From positions 187,237 through 238,239 of the forward strand of contig JAOAKQ010000003.1 in the NCBI GenBank assembly GCA_026419835.1: a stretch of DNA of 51,003 nucleotides, given 5' to 3'. Positions within the stretch are counted from its first letter, which is position 1, and every line of letters begins with the position of its first letter. The notes under the pieces were generated by a model. That model worked only from the letters and a program-made list of their open reading frames with translations. It did no database searches and was not told where the DNA came from. Origin of the DNA: Sulfolobales archaeon. Its GTDB lineage: Archaea > Thermoproteota > Thermoprotei_A > Sulfolobales > NBVN01. Below, piece by piece: positions 16,904 to 26,008 of the stretch. The position numbers and the translations under genes were made by a program.

Positions 16904-17815
16904 ATGCTAGATCTGTTCGTTAAGGCCGTAGCGTACTCTAGCTGCATCGGAATCGGTGCGACATCTATAACGCTAATCTACAACGCGACGAAGACGTTCA
17001 ACTTCGCTCACGCATCTCTAGTAGCTTGGGGAATGTACGTGGTTTTCGCGAGCACGCATCTCATTGGCCATACTCCATATCACCACTTCCTGCTCGCAGC
17101 TCTATTCGGTAGTCTCATAGGGGGGTCTATCTACGCAACGGTAAATAGGAGACTTCTCAAAGCTAAAGCTAAGGAGATAACCTTAATGATGTCGACCCTA
17201 GGGGTAGACCTGGTACTGTACGGATTTCTGAACGTTTTCTCAGACTACCTACTCAGAGTTCACAGGCTACCGGCAAAGTACTTTATTTTTGAAACTAGGG
17301 ACATCGCTATAGTTCTAGGTCCGTTCTCCGTGAGGTTGATAGGTCTTGTAGCCCCGGTAGTTCTGGTTTCTATAGTCGTACTGCTCCACACATTTCTAAC
17401 TAGAACTAAGCTCGGAGTATCTATGAGAGCTGGAATAGAGAATCCCGAACTAGCTAGTCTCAGTGGCATTAATCTTGAAGTAACCTACCTCATCGCTTGG
17501 CTCGTAGGCGGAGCGCTAGCCGGACTAAGTGGTGGAATGCTCACACTAGTCGTTACTGGATACACTGAGGCTGGAATGACCATGGTGGTATCCTTTTTCG
17601 CTGGAGCAATAGCTGGAGGTCTATACTCTATATACGGAGCTCTACTCGGAGGATTTCTAGTAGGACTTGGAGAGTATCTCGGAGTTTCCGCGCTCGCTAC
17701 ACTAGTAGGTGGGTGGATATACGCCTACAGACCGGCTATTCCACTCGTAGTCATAGCTACGACTCTGCTGATACAGCCGGGAGGACTAGCCGTTCTCTGG
17801 GGTGGGAGAAAGTGA
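16904..17815 (+). CDS. livH: Branched-chain amino acid-type ABC transporter permease LivH
   Basis: This 303-residue inner-membrane permease has about eight hydrophobic segments and the LivH motifs TKTFNFAHASLVAWGMY near the N-terminus and the cytoplasmic coupling-loop region SMRAGIENPELASLSGIN. The stop overlaps the livM GTG (GTGA), so translation is coupled. Confidence 0.93.
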   Translation: MLDLFVKAVAYSSCIGIGATSITLIYNATKTFNFAHASLVAWGMYVVFASTHLIGHTPYHHFLLAALFGSLIGGSIYATVNRRLLKAKAKEITLMMSTLGVDLVLYGFLNVFSDYLLRVHRLPAKYFIFETRDIAIVLGPFSVRLIGLVAPVVLVSIVVLLHTFLTRTKLGVSMRAGIENPELASLSGINLEVTYLIAWLVGGALAGLSGGMLTLVVTGYTEAGMTMVVSFFAGAIAGGLYSIYGALLGGFLVGLGEYLGVSALATLVGGWIYAYRPAIPLVVIATTLLIQPGGLAVLWGGRK

Positions 17816-18879
17816 TCGAACTCCCATCAAGCGTTCTGCAGGTAATACTGAACTTCTCGATAGGTCTCATAGTGACAGTCAGTCTCAATATCGAGGTCGG
17901 CTTCCTAAACCTACCTCAGTTCGGTAGACTACTAGCTGTACTATCTGGAGCCATAGTAGCCGCAGCAATTCCAGGTAGAATTATAGCCGCTAGCCTGGGG
18001 CTACCCTGGGGTGCTGACTACGCTTACCACCTATACAACTTCGGGATAGTAGCGAAAATCAATGAAGCGCTATCCAGAAACCCCGGGCTCTCGATAGGTA
18101 TACTAATTTTAACTCTCGCACTAGCGGCTATAATAGGAGGCTTAATTGGCTACCTAAGCGTGTACCCAGCTCTAAGACTGAGAGAAGCTTATCTCGGAAT
18201 AACGCTTCTAGCTTTCGGCGAACTCTTAATGAACATAGCCTGGAACTACGACCCCCTAGTTGGTGGCACCATGGGTGTCTGGGTTATAGACCCGTTTAGA
18301 TTCGTTGGAGCGGGCGGTGCTAGATTTACTTTCGCCGCTTTATTCATATTCTTCGTAGCTATAGCTATATACGTATACGCTGAGTTCCTAGCGAGATCGC
18401 CGTTCGGTAGAACTCTGAAAGCTGTTAGAGATGCTGAAGTAGCTGCTAGCGTTTACGGTAAGGATATAGTCAAAATAAGAACTCAGACTCTAATAATAGG
18501 CGGCTCAATAGCCGCCATAGCCGGCGCTCTATGGGCTTTCTTCACCGGCAGTATGAAAGCTACAACGTACACTAGACTAACGTGGACTTTCTGGCCGTGG
18601 GCTTTCATGATGCTGGGAGGTGTCGGAAATAATCTCGGAATACTGCTAGGCGTATTCCTGTACACTATAACCAGAACGGCGATAATAGTCTACAAAGGAG
18701 CTTTAAGCGCTGTAATACCCATAGACCCCGAGTGGCTAGAGTACATAATGATCGGGCTAGTAATAGTAGCTGTAGTACTGTTCAGACCGCAAGGAATAAT
18801 CCCTGAGAAGCCAACTCTAGCTCTACCAAAGCATAGAATCAAGACTATTCAGAAGAGCCTCGAAAAAAGGAAATCGTAG
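17812..18879 (+). CDS. livM: Branched-chain amino acid-type ABC transporter permease LivM
   Basis: The second permease (355 residues from GTG at 17812) has LivM landmarks: SLNIEVGFLNLPQFGRL near the N-terminus, YPALRLREAYLGITLLAFGE, and the coupling loop LKAVRDAEVAASVYGKDI. The start is set by the GTGA overlap with livH and by the purine run GGGGTGGGAGAAA just upstream; the frame stays open further into livH, but that part is not permease-like. It ends the plus-strand liv arm. Confidence 0.92.
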   Translation: MIELPSSVLQVILNFSIGLIVTVSLNIEVGFLNLPQFGRLLAVLSGAIVAAAIPGRIIAASLGLPWGADYAYHLYNFGIVAKINEALSRNPGLSIGILILTLALAAIIGGLIGYLSVYPALRLREAYLGITLLAFGELLMNIAWNYDPLVGGTMGVWVIDPFRFVGAGGARFTFAALFIFFVAIAIYVYAEFLARSPFGRTLKAVRDAEVAASVYGKDIVKIRTQTLIIGGSIAAIAGALWAFFTGSMKATTYTRLTWTFWPWAFMMLGGVGNNLGILLGVFLYTITRTAIIVYKGALSAVIPIDPEWLEYIMIGLVIVAVVLFRPQGIIPEKPTLALPKHRIKTIQKSLEKRKS

Positions 18880-19019
18880 AGCCTCGATCTAGTCGAGATC
18901 ATCTCCTTAGGAACCCCGACCATATGCTTCTTATTTCAATTCTATCGTCCAGATTCTTCTGTGATCTCATCGTCTGAGGGTTTACAAACTTTATCTTGGG
19001 AGCGCTCCGATAGTATTAC

Positions 19020-20025
19020 CGGTCGTGTTGGAGCCCCATGTCCTTATTTCTCTACTCACCGGTGAGAGAGCTCGAAGTAGTATCCGGGGGAGCGTCGTAC
19101 CTAAGACTTAGAGCTCTCGGACTACCGATTATGGCCGTAGCTATGTGCTTCGATGCTTCACTTAGAGCTGTTGGAGCCACGAAGTACTCTATGGTTACGA
19201 TAGTCGCCGCTGCACTGCTAAACATAGTGCTAGACCCAATAATGATCTACGGTCTTCTAGGTTTTCCTAGAGTGGTGTTTCTGGAGCCGCTCTAGCGACC
19301 GTGGTATCTATAGCGTTCACGGTGCCAGTGTCCTCGTTCTTTCTCAAGCGAGTAGGACTTCTCCCATTAAAATTCGATATACCGATACTGGTCCGCTTAG
19401 TTAGAGTCGGTGCGCCGGCTACAGTCGAGAGATTAATTTTCTCTTTAGGAGGATCTCTCTACATAGCCGTAGTAACTCGATGCGGCGCGGTAGCTACGGC
19501 GGCCCACCAAGTCGGTGTTAGAATTGGAAGCCTTATCTTCATGCCCGTTTTTCTTTCTCTATAGCCGCTTCATCACTAGTCGGACAGCGTGTTGGAGCGA
19601 ACGATACTCTAAGCGCTAGGAAGGTTGGGTACGAGGTAGTTAGAGTAGCTCTAACCTACATGACAGCGCTTGGACTCGCTGTAGCGGTATTTTCTCGCTT
19701 TCTCGCACATCCTTTCTCCAGTGACGAGAGGGTCGCTGAGTTAAGCTCTACCTACTTAGTTTTAGCTGGACTGAGCGAGCCTGGACTAGCTCTAGCTATG
19801 GTAGTTGGCGGAGTGATTAGAAGTGCCGGTAATACCATCGTTCCACTAGCCGTTAACGCTCTATGCCTGTACTTAGTTAGGGTAGCTCCATCTACAATAC
19901 TGGTCGACTACGAGGGCGTTATTGATGCGTGGATAGCTATGGCTGTAGATGTCTATGTCGGAGGATTAGTGCTGTTCTTCATCTTCTCGAGCTACTTCGG
20001 TAAACTAGCTAGAAGGATAGTCTAG
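19020..20025 (+). pseudogene. Decayed MATE-family efflux transporter
   Basis: Three fragments in three frames together read as the middle and C-terminal part of a MATE (multidrug and toxin extrusion) transporter. The fragments are 19038-19294, about 19276-19564 and about 19558-20025. Typical pieces are FDASLRAVGATKYSM, VGAPATVERLIFSLGG, TAAHQVGVRIGSL and VVGGVIRSAGNTIVPLAVNA. One frameshift lies near 19270-19280 and another near 19550-19560; a third probably sits just before 19038. The first part of the protein, about 100 residues, is missing. All neighbours are intact, so gene decay is more likely than poor sequence, but the reads should be checked. Confidence 0.85.
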
Positions 20026-20088
20026 TCCTCGAGTAACTACTCATAATAGCACTACGCGATTATTAGTTCTAAGATGCGTTTAAGCTAG

Positions 20089-21921
20089 GTGGTGGAGGTG
20101 GCTGAAAAAGCTAGAGTGAGGTCGCCGATAGTAACTGTGCTAGGGCACGTAGACCACGGGAAAACCACTCTACTGGATAAGATTAGGGGAACGGCTATCA
20201 TAAGAAAAGAACCTGGTGAGATGACTCAGCATGTTGGAGCTTCCTTCGTGCCTCTCCCGGTTATAGAGGGTATAGTAGAGCCTCTCAAGAAGACGTTCCC
20301 GATAAAGCTAACTATTCCGGGCCTGCTCTTTATAGATACTCCCGGTCACGAAATATTCGCTAATCTACGGAAGAGGGGTGGTGCTGTAGCTGATTTTGCC
20401 GTTCTCGTTGTTGATATCGTCGAAGGAGTTATGCCTCAGACCGTCGAGAGCGTAGAGATCCTCATGAGTAGGAAGGTCCCCTTCCTGATAGCTGCCAACA
20501 AGATCGACAGGATACCTGGGTGGAGAAGCTACGGTACCATGTCTTTTCTAGAATCAGTTCGCAACCAGAACCCGAGGGTCGTGGAAGAACTCGATAGACT
20601 TATATACAGATTGGTAGGGCAACTCTCATCGCTGAACATACCGTCGGAGAGGTTCGATAGGATAAAGGACTTCACGAAGTCCATAGCTATAGTACCCACA
20701 TCTGCTAAGACCGGTGAGGGAATAGCTGAACTACTGGCAGTTCTAGCGGGACTAGTGCAGAGGTACTTAGTTAAGAAGATAGTGTTTGCTGAAGGTCCTG
20801 CGAAGGGTGTAGTGCTCGAAGTAAAGGAGTTGCCTGGTGTAGGTAAGTGCGTAGATGTGATACTATACGATGGCGTGCTTAGTAAGGGAGATATCATAGT
20901 CGTTGGAGGGATACCGGATCCAGTGGTAACTCACGTTAGAGCTATTCTCGTTCCTAAACCTCTCGAAGAGATTAGAGTAGCCGGAGCTGAACTCGTAGCC
21001 GTTGACGAAGTAGCTGCGGCCGCTGGTGTAAGAATTGTAGCTCCCAGCCTCGAAAACACTGTAGCTGGAGCGCCTGTGTACGTAGCTAGACCTGGAGAAG
21101 TAGAGCAGCTGGTTAATAAAGTTCGAGAGGAGGTAGCTGCGGTAAGATTTTCAAGGAATATTAGTGGTGTAGTAGTTAAAGCCGATACTCTAGGTACTCT
21201 AGAGGCTCTGGTATCGGCTCTAGAGCGGAGGGGTGTACCTATTAGACTGGCTGACGTCGGCCCTCTATCTAAGAGAGAGGTTCTAGAAGCGGCACTCGTT
21301 AGTAAAGAGAACAGGTACCTGGGTGTCGCTTTACTCTTCAACGTAGGAATTCTGCCAGATGCGGAGGAAGTAGCTGGTGCGGAGAATGTAAAGATATTCG
21401 TAGATAAGATAATGTATAGACTTGTTGAAGCGTACGAAGAGTGGGTTAAAGAAGAGAAAGCTAGAGAAGCTGAGAGAGAGTTTTCCAAGTTAACACTTCC
21501 AGCTAAAATTAGGGTGCTGCCCGGATATATCTTTAGGAGGAGCGACCCGGCAATAGTCGGCGTAGAGGTGGTTTCCGGAATTTTAAGACCTGGCAGTAGG
21601 CTGATGCGTAAAGACGGTAGAGAAATCGGTGAGGTAATGCAGATCCAGAGCATGGGTAAGCCTGTTCGTGAAGCTAGAAGAGGAGATAGAGTGGCGATAT
21701 CAATTCGTGGAAACGTCATGGTCGGTAGGCACTTCGATGAAGGAGATACCCTGTACTCCGAGCCGAGCGAGAACGACCTCATAGCTCTCGTCGAGAAGTT
21801 TCCCGATAGAGTATCTGAAGATATGGTTGAAGCTACTAGAGAGATTTCTGAAGTTCTTCTTAAGAAAGGTAGGCTATCAGTTCATAGAGTGCTCAACTAC
21901 CTTCGGGGGGTTAAGAAGTGA
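20089..21921 (+). CDS. infB: Translation initiation factor IF-2 (aIF5B)
   Basis: The 610-residue GTPase promotes ribosomal subunit joining. It has GHVDHGKT (19-26), DTPGHE and NKID motifs, then the SAKTGEGIAELL switch to the beta-barrel, linker and C-terminal helical domains of archaeal aIF5B. No intein is present. The start is a GTG within a GGTGGTGGAGGTGG run; GTG at 20089, 20092 or 20098 are all possible, and the last would have the best ribosome site. Its TGA overlaps the GTG of the following beta-lactamase-fold gene. Confidence 0.96.
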   Translation: MVEVAEKARVRSPIVTVLGHVDHGKTTLLDKIRGTAIIRKEPGEMTQHVGASFVPLPVIEGIVEPLKKTFPIKLTIPGLLFIDTPGHEIFANLRKRGGAVADFAVLVVDIVEGVMPQTVESVEILMSRKVPFLIAANKIDRIPGWRSYGTMSFLESVRNQNPRVVEELDRLIYRLVGQLSSLNIPSERFDRIKDFTKSIAIVPTSAKTGEGIAELLAVLAGLVQRYLVKKIVFAEGPAKGVVLEVKELPGVGKCVDVILYDGVLSKGDIIVVGGIPDPVVTHVRAILVPKPLEEIRVAGAELVAVDEVAAAAGVRIVAPSLENTVAGAPVYVARPGEVEQLVNKVREEVAAVRFSRNISGVVVKADTLGTLEALVSALERRGVPIRLADVGPLSKREVLEAALVSKENRYLGVALLFNVGILPDAEEVAGAENVKIFVDKIMYRLVEAYEEWVKEEKAREAEREFSKLTLPAKIRVLPGYIFRRSDPAIVGVEVVSGILRPGSRLMRKDGREIGEVMQIQSMGKPVREARRGDRVAISIRGNVMVGRHFDEGDTLYSEPSENDLIALVEKFPDRVSEDMVEATREISEVLLKKGRLSVHRVLNYLRGVKK

Positions 21922-22670
21922 AGATCGTAGTGCTAGGCTTCGGTGGGTGGGTCTCGAACCCGGTCTACGGTCAGACGTCGGTACTAGTATCTAGCGATAG
22001 CTCTGAAGAGTACATTCTCTTAGACTCTGGGGAGGGAGTTTTGAGAAGCATGTTTGAATGCGGTTTTAGCGACGTAGAGAAGCTCAGAGCGGTAGTAGTT
22101 ACGCACAGACACGGTGACCACCTACTAGGCCTACCAACCATAGTGCAGTTCGCAAAGATTGTAGGGTCTAGAGTGATCGTTGTAGGACTTAAGGAAACCG
22201 TGGATTCTCTAATTGAAATGCTGAGAGCGGTGTCTGTCTCTAATTACGAGTGCTGCCTCGAATTCATGGTTGTAGACCCCGGAAGTACTGTAGAGATAGC
22301 CGGACTCAAACTTAGATTCGCAGAAGCAAAGCACACAATTCCAGGATTAGCGGTTAGAGTTGAAGGCACTAACTCAGGAAAGTGCTTAGTGTACACTGGA
22401 GATACTTCTTACAGCGAGCAAATAGTGAAACTAGCTAGGGGTTGCGATATACTGCTCCACGAAGCTTCGTTTTCAGAATCAGATAGTTCACTGGCTGAAT
22501 CCCTAGGTCACTCGACTACTTTAGACTGCCTGCGCACCGCAGCTGAGGCTGGAAGCAAGTTCGTTCTACCTCTCCATTTCGGATTGGCGAAATTGAAGCT
22601 AGACATTGACAGCATTCCACAAAGCGTAACGGTAATCTATCCATCAAAATGTCTTACAATACACGTCTAG
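21918..22670 (+). CDS. RNase Z-like metallo-beta-lactamase fold protein
   Basis: The 250-residue protein has the zinc-site motif THRHGDH (62-68), a later GDT and a terminal LHF histidine, plus the TSVLV and LLDSGEG strands found in RNase Z/ElaC-like hydrolases. RNase Z trims tRNA 3' trailers, but other members of this subfamily act on small molecules, and the long exosite arm of true RNase Z is not obvious. Starts with a GTG overlapping the infB stop (GTGA). Confidence 0.75.
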   Translation: MKIVVLGFGGWVSNPVYGQTSVLVSSDSSEEYILLDSGEGVLRSMFECGFSDVEKLRAVVVTHRHGDHLLGLPTIVQFAKIVGSRVIVVGLKETVDSLIEMLRAVSVSNYECCLEFMVVDPGSTVEIAGLKLRFAEAKHTIPGLAVRVEGTNSGKCLVYTGDTSYSEQIVKLARGCDILLHEASFSESDSSLAESLGHSTTLDCLRTAAEAGSKFVLPLHFGLAKLKLDIDSIPQSVTVIYPSKCLTIHV

Positions 22671-22747
22671 TACTGAACTAAGCTTAGGACCCAATTTCTA
22701 AGGTATGTGACCGTAAGAGATAGGTACCCTCCCAGGGCTCAGGCAGT

Positions 22748-23347
22748 TCATTCCTGCGCACCCTCCTTAAGTAAGGAGAGGATGTAGAAGGTTCTCTGAA
22801 TTACCGTCATACCTAGTGCGGCGAGCAGTGCTACGAGTGCGTAGTTCGCGTAGCTTGCGCCGGCTATATAGTGAATTAGGTAGACCGCTAGTACGGCTAT
22901 ACACCTAAACTCCCTCGTCATGATGCCGACGTCTGAAAGTCCTCTAACACCTAGAGATTCGGCTCTAGCTCGTACGTAGCTAATTACCATCGAGAAAGCG
23001 GCAGCTAGATACACTAGTAGATAGTCACACTCCAGGTAGTATAGGGCCAGGATTATTGCCGCATCACTAAGTCTGTCGGCTAAAGAATCGATAAACGCAC
23101 CGCGCTTTGACGTAGTTCCGCGTAATCTCGCTACAGAGCCGTCGAGAGCGTCCATTAGAACGGCTGCCAGTGCTACGGCACCAGTACTCAGAGGGTTCTT
23201 CGTCGTATAAGCAACAACCGGTGTTAGTAGAGAGAGGATTAGTCCGAGAACGGTTATAGCATCCGGACTCAGAAACACGAAGTACCTAGCTATAGACTCC
23301 GTAGTACTTCTAAGCTTCCTTCTAACCGCACTCAATCTCTTCAACAC
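22748..23347 (-). CDS. CDP-alcohol phosphatidyltransferase (archaetidylinositol phosphate synthase-like)
   Basis: This 199-residue membrane enzyme carries the complete family motif D66-x2-DG-x2-AR-x8-G83-x3-D87-x3-D91 and about five to six hydrophobic helices. Such enzymes swap the CMP of a CDP-lipid for an alcohol head group. Thermoproteota members most like this make archaetidylinositol phosphate, but the head group cannot be read from sequence alone. It is transcribed away from its neighbours; the start is GTG at 23347, and a GATATTTTG-type TATA element lies upstream. Confidence 0.85.
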   Translation of the reverse strand: MLKRLSAVRRKLRSTTESIARYFVFLSPDAITVLGLILSLLTPVVAYTTKNPLSTGAVALAAVLMDALDGSVARLRGTTSKRGAFIDSLADRLSDAAIILALYYLECDYLLVYLAAAFSMVISYVRARAESLGVRGLSDVGIMTREFRCIAVLAVYLIHYIAGASYANYALVALLAALGMTVIQRTFYILSLLKEGAQE

Positions 23348-23662
23348 GCCCTGGAATTTAGCTCTTACTCAAAATATCTAAGCAAAATACTTAGTCAACA
23401 CTAAAACTATCTGAGCTGCGGCTAAACACGTTATTCAGATAAGTTAAGCTACATCACCTGCGCGCAGCATCAGATCCCGGATTCTTCAACATCTACTAGT
23501 ACTTCCGTAGTTTAGAGGTCTAACTCTCTTATATAGCTCTGCGAGAAGGTAATACTCGCTCGAGTGAAAACGGTATCGGAAGCCGCACCACAGTAATGAG
23601 CGCGTATAACACTTAATACCTTAAGTACCGTGAATTCTCTCGGACAGTCCGTATTGAAGAGT
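23348..23662. other. 315-base gap between divergent genes
   Basis: It should hold divergent promoters. AT-rich elements lie near 23370-23385 (for the minus-strand gene) and near 23609-23621 (for the plus-strand gene). A 10-base palindrome CTGCGCGCAG lies near 23459-23468. No gene or RNA can be supported. Confidence 0.5.
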
Positions 23663-25666
23663 ATGAGAATACCGCTGTGGTGGTGTGGGAACTGCAACAT
23701 ACCTATTAGAGAGCTTAGATGCTCGAAATGCGGAGAAGTAGGAGTAGCAACACCACTGACAAACCCAGGGGATCTGAGACCGGCGTTTCAGGGGGATTTA
23801 GAGCTTATAGGCGAAGCCCTCTACTACGAGTTCAGCGATCGAAGCATTGAGAAAGTTCTGAGAATAAGTGAGGGTTTAGTGTACCTAAACAAAGTGCCGT
23901 TCATTGACGATATGAAGGAAGTAGTAGTTGGAGGAGCAGTTATTGGTAGGTTGTTTTTCGATATTAAGAGTATGAAGTGGAGGTGGAGACTTTCCGAAAG
24001 CTCCGCTCAGATGCTGGTAGACTATGGGAAGGTTGAGTACGTAGTTAGGGATAAAGTGAAGCCTCTGGAAGTAGTTAAGCAGGGAGGACCGGAAGGTTCT
24101 CAGATGCCGGTAGTAAATGAAAGTGGGAAACTTATAGCTCTAGCTGTAAGCCGCGGTAACTTCTTTAGAATTCAGAAGATCTTCAAGACCAGCCCCAAAC
24201 TTCCTCAAGAGAATCCGAGAGCTACTCTGAGTGATGTTGTTAAAGGTAATGAGTACAGATTGAGGAGGCTGACATCTCTCGCGGCGTCCAAGGCGTACTC
24301 GATCAGTAGGAAGATCAGAAAACCTGTTATCGCTTCGTACTCAGGTGGAAAAGACTCTCTAGTAGCGCTTTACATATGCTTGAAGACGGGGCTGGAACCT
24401 AGGATTCTGTTTAATGATACAGGACTTGAGCTACCTGAAACGGTGGTGAACGTTGATGACGTCTCTAGGTTCTTCAATACCGAACTGGACTACATAGGCT
24501 CTGGGAAATCTTTTTGGAGTGCTCTGGAGACTTTCGGACCTCCAGCTAGAGACTACAGGTGGTGTTGCAAGGTCGTTAAGCTAGCTCCAATAGCCAGATA
24601 CTACAGAGAGAACTACCCAAACGGGGCTCTCGTAGTTGTAGGTCAGAGAGCTTACGAGTCGCTTCACAGGTTTAGATCCGGCTACCTATGGAGAAATAAG
24701 TGGCTTCCGCAAGTGCTGAACATGTCTCCAATTCAGGAGTGGGACCAGCTGTCCGAGTGGCTCTACATTCTGGATAACAAGCTACCCTACAACCCGCTAT
24801 ACACCAGGGGGTTCGATAGACTAGGCTGCTACCTATGCCCCGCAGCCAACATAGCTGAATACTGCCTAATAGAAAGACAGTACCCCAGTCTATGGAGTGC
24901 ATGGATTCGCGAAATCCTAAAGTGGCAGGAGCTTACCGCTCAACCACCTGAGTGGTCCAAGTACCACCTGTGGAGGTGGTTGAGGAGAGAATCTCCAGGG
25001 AGGCAGAGAGTATACAGGTACCTCAAGATAACTAACGTATCGGAGGGAACGCCGGCCGACACGGCAACACCAGTTAGGGGGAGTAGACTCGGCATAGCTA
25101 TTGAGATATCGGCTAGCTCAACCATTATTAGATCTGCTCACTACAGCCTAGTAGAGCCAATAATTCAGCAAGGAGTTATCCTAGGTCTAATCCTCAGCAC
25201 CGCTAAGGTGGATGGAGGTCTTATTTTAGCTAGAGCTGGGAAGAGAGTGACCGTTGAGATATCTCCCTGCGGAAGAAGAGCCGTAGTCTCCGGAGAAAAC
25301 TCCGCTGCCATAGCTTACGATATAGTGAAGTCGGTTTCTAGGTGGTATAGGTGCGTCAAGTGCGGAAACTGCTCTTTCTGGTGTCCAGGCAGTGCTATAG
25401 TTGTAGATAGTGGTAGACCTAGAGTAGACTGGAAAAATTGCCGTTCATGTAGAGTATGTATTGAGGTGTGCCCAGTATCGTCGGTATACGTCGATAAGAT
25501 CGAGCGCTACGTACTCGGCTACCCGTTTAAACCGAGAAAGAAAGCTGATGTTAGATTAGTTCTAGAGCTCTACAGAAAGCTGAATCTTGGAGCTAGCGCT
25601 ATTGCTTCGAGTAGTGAAGTCTCTGAGAGTTTAGAGGGCCTTAACTTCTTTCTCGAATTCGAGTAG
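23663..25666 (+). CDS. PAPS-reductase-family protein with zinc ribbon and C-terminal ferredoxin domain
   Basis: I take the ATG at 23663 (667 residues); upstream codons to 23630 are not family-like. Order of domains: N-terminal zinc ribbon (WCGNC, then CSKCGE), a PUA-like or linker region, an ATP-pyrophosphatase core with SGGKDS (about 227-232), a cysteine pair GCYLCP, and a C-terminal two-cluster ferredoxin region (CVKCGNCSFWCP and CRSCRVCIEVCP, about 565-610). Similar fused proteins are widespread in Thermoproteota; whether they reduce PAPS or thiolate an RNA or cofactor is not known. It is followed by the DUF and CinA genes on the opposite strand and overlaps the first of these by 36 bases. 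Confidence 0.8.
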   Translation: MRIPLWWCGNCNIPIRELRCSKCGEVGVATPLTNPGDLRPAFQGDLELIGEALYYEFSDRSIEKVLRISEGLVYLNKVPFIDDMKEVVVGGAVIGRLFFDIKSMKWRWRLSESSAQMLVDYGKVEYVVRDKVKPLEVVKQGGPEGSQMPVVNESGKLIALAVSRGNFFRIQKIFKTSPKLPQENPRATLSDVVKGNEYRLRRLTSLAASKAYSISRKIRKPVIASYSGGKDSLVALYICLKTGLEPRILFNDTGLELPETVVNVDDVSRFFNTELDYIGSGKSFWSALETFGPPARDYRWCCKVVKLAPIARYYRENYPNGALVVVGQRAYESLHRFRSGYLWRNKWLPQVLNMSPIQEWDQLSEWLYILDNKLPYNPLYTRGFDRLGCYLCPAANIAEYCLIERQYPSLWSAWIREILKWQELTAQPPEWSKYHLWRWLRRESPGRQRVYRYLKITNVSEGTPADTATPVRGSRLGIAIEISASSTIIRSAHYSLVEPIIQQGVILGLILSTAKVDGGLILARAGKRVTVEISPCGRRAVVSGENSAAIAYDIVKSVSRWYRCVKCGNCSFWCPGSAIVVDSGRPRVDWKNCRSCRVCIEVCPVSSVYVDKIERYVLGYPFKPRKKADVRLVLELYRKLNLGASAIASSSEVSESLEGLNFFLEFE

Positions 25667-26008
25667 GGCCTCTCTCGAAAGTGCGGTGAGCTCTTCTACG
25701 ACTTTATCACTTACGTCACCCATATCCTTCATAACAATGAAGAATCTCCTATCTACGACACTCTCATTTCTCCACTCAATATCGTAGCTGATAATGTACA
25801 CATCGACATCCGCGTACCTAGCTAGCTCCGGCTTAATGTCCAATAGCTTCTCTTTCGTTACTACCAAGTCGGATCTCGCCGGATCCCATAGCGCTAGTAC
25901 TTCGAAGAGTACGTTCCTTACGGCTTCTTCAACGGATACTTCTACCAGTTTCCTTGCTTTAAGCTCTCCGAACTCTACGTGAGCTACTAGCGTCCTCAAA
26001 GCTAGCAC
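25631..26008 (-). CDS. Conserved archaeal protein of unknown function (possibly DUF2286)
   Basis: A 125-residue protein with an alternating alpha/beta pattern and no catalytic motif that I recognise. It reads LVAHVEFGELKARKLVEVSVEEAV at the start, a central DVDVYIISYDIEW, and an acidic C-terminal helix. It is translated from a GTG at 26008 inside the end of the CinA-type gene (7-base overlap), so they form one operon. Its 3' end overlaps the PAPS-reductase gene on the other strand by 36 bases. Confidence 0.55.
   Translation of the reverse strand: MLALRTLVAHVEFGELKARKLVEVSVEEAVRNVLFEVLALWDPARSDLVVTKEKLLDIKPELARYADVDVYIISYDIEWRNESVVDRRFFIVMKDMGDVSDKVVEELTALSREALLEFEKEVKAL

Noticed and set aside
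19270-19564. Programmed frameshifting in the MATE gene
   Set aside because: There are two or more shifts plus a missing N-terminus and no slippery heptamer or structure near them; simple decay explains this better.
20931-21782. 283-codon open frame opposite infB
   Set aside because: Composition is serine/threonine/leucine-rich as expected from the antisense of a real gene, with no family similarity; infB is clearly the gene here.
23440-23500. C/D box sRNA on the minus strand (GATG and CTGA motifs around a CTGCGCGCAG palindrome)
   Set aside because: A C-like box, a 12-base guide and CTGA are present, but no matching second half with D'/C' at proper spacing could be found.
23630-23662. Upstream GTG start for the PAPS-reductase-like protein
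   Set aside because: The 11 extra codons lie too close to the likely TATA element and are not family-like; ATG at 23663 precedes the zinc ribbon directly.
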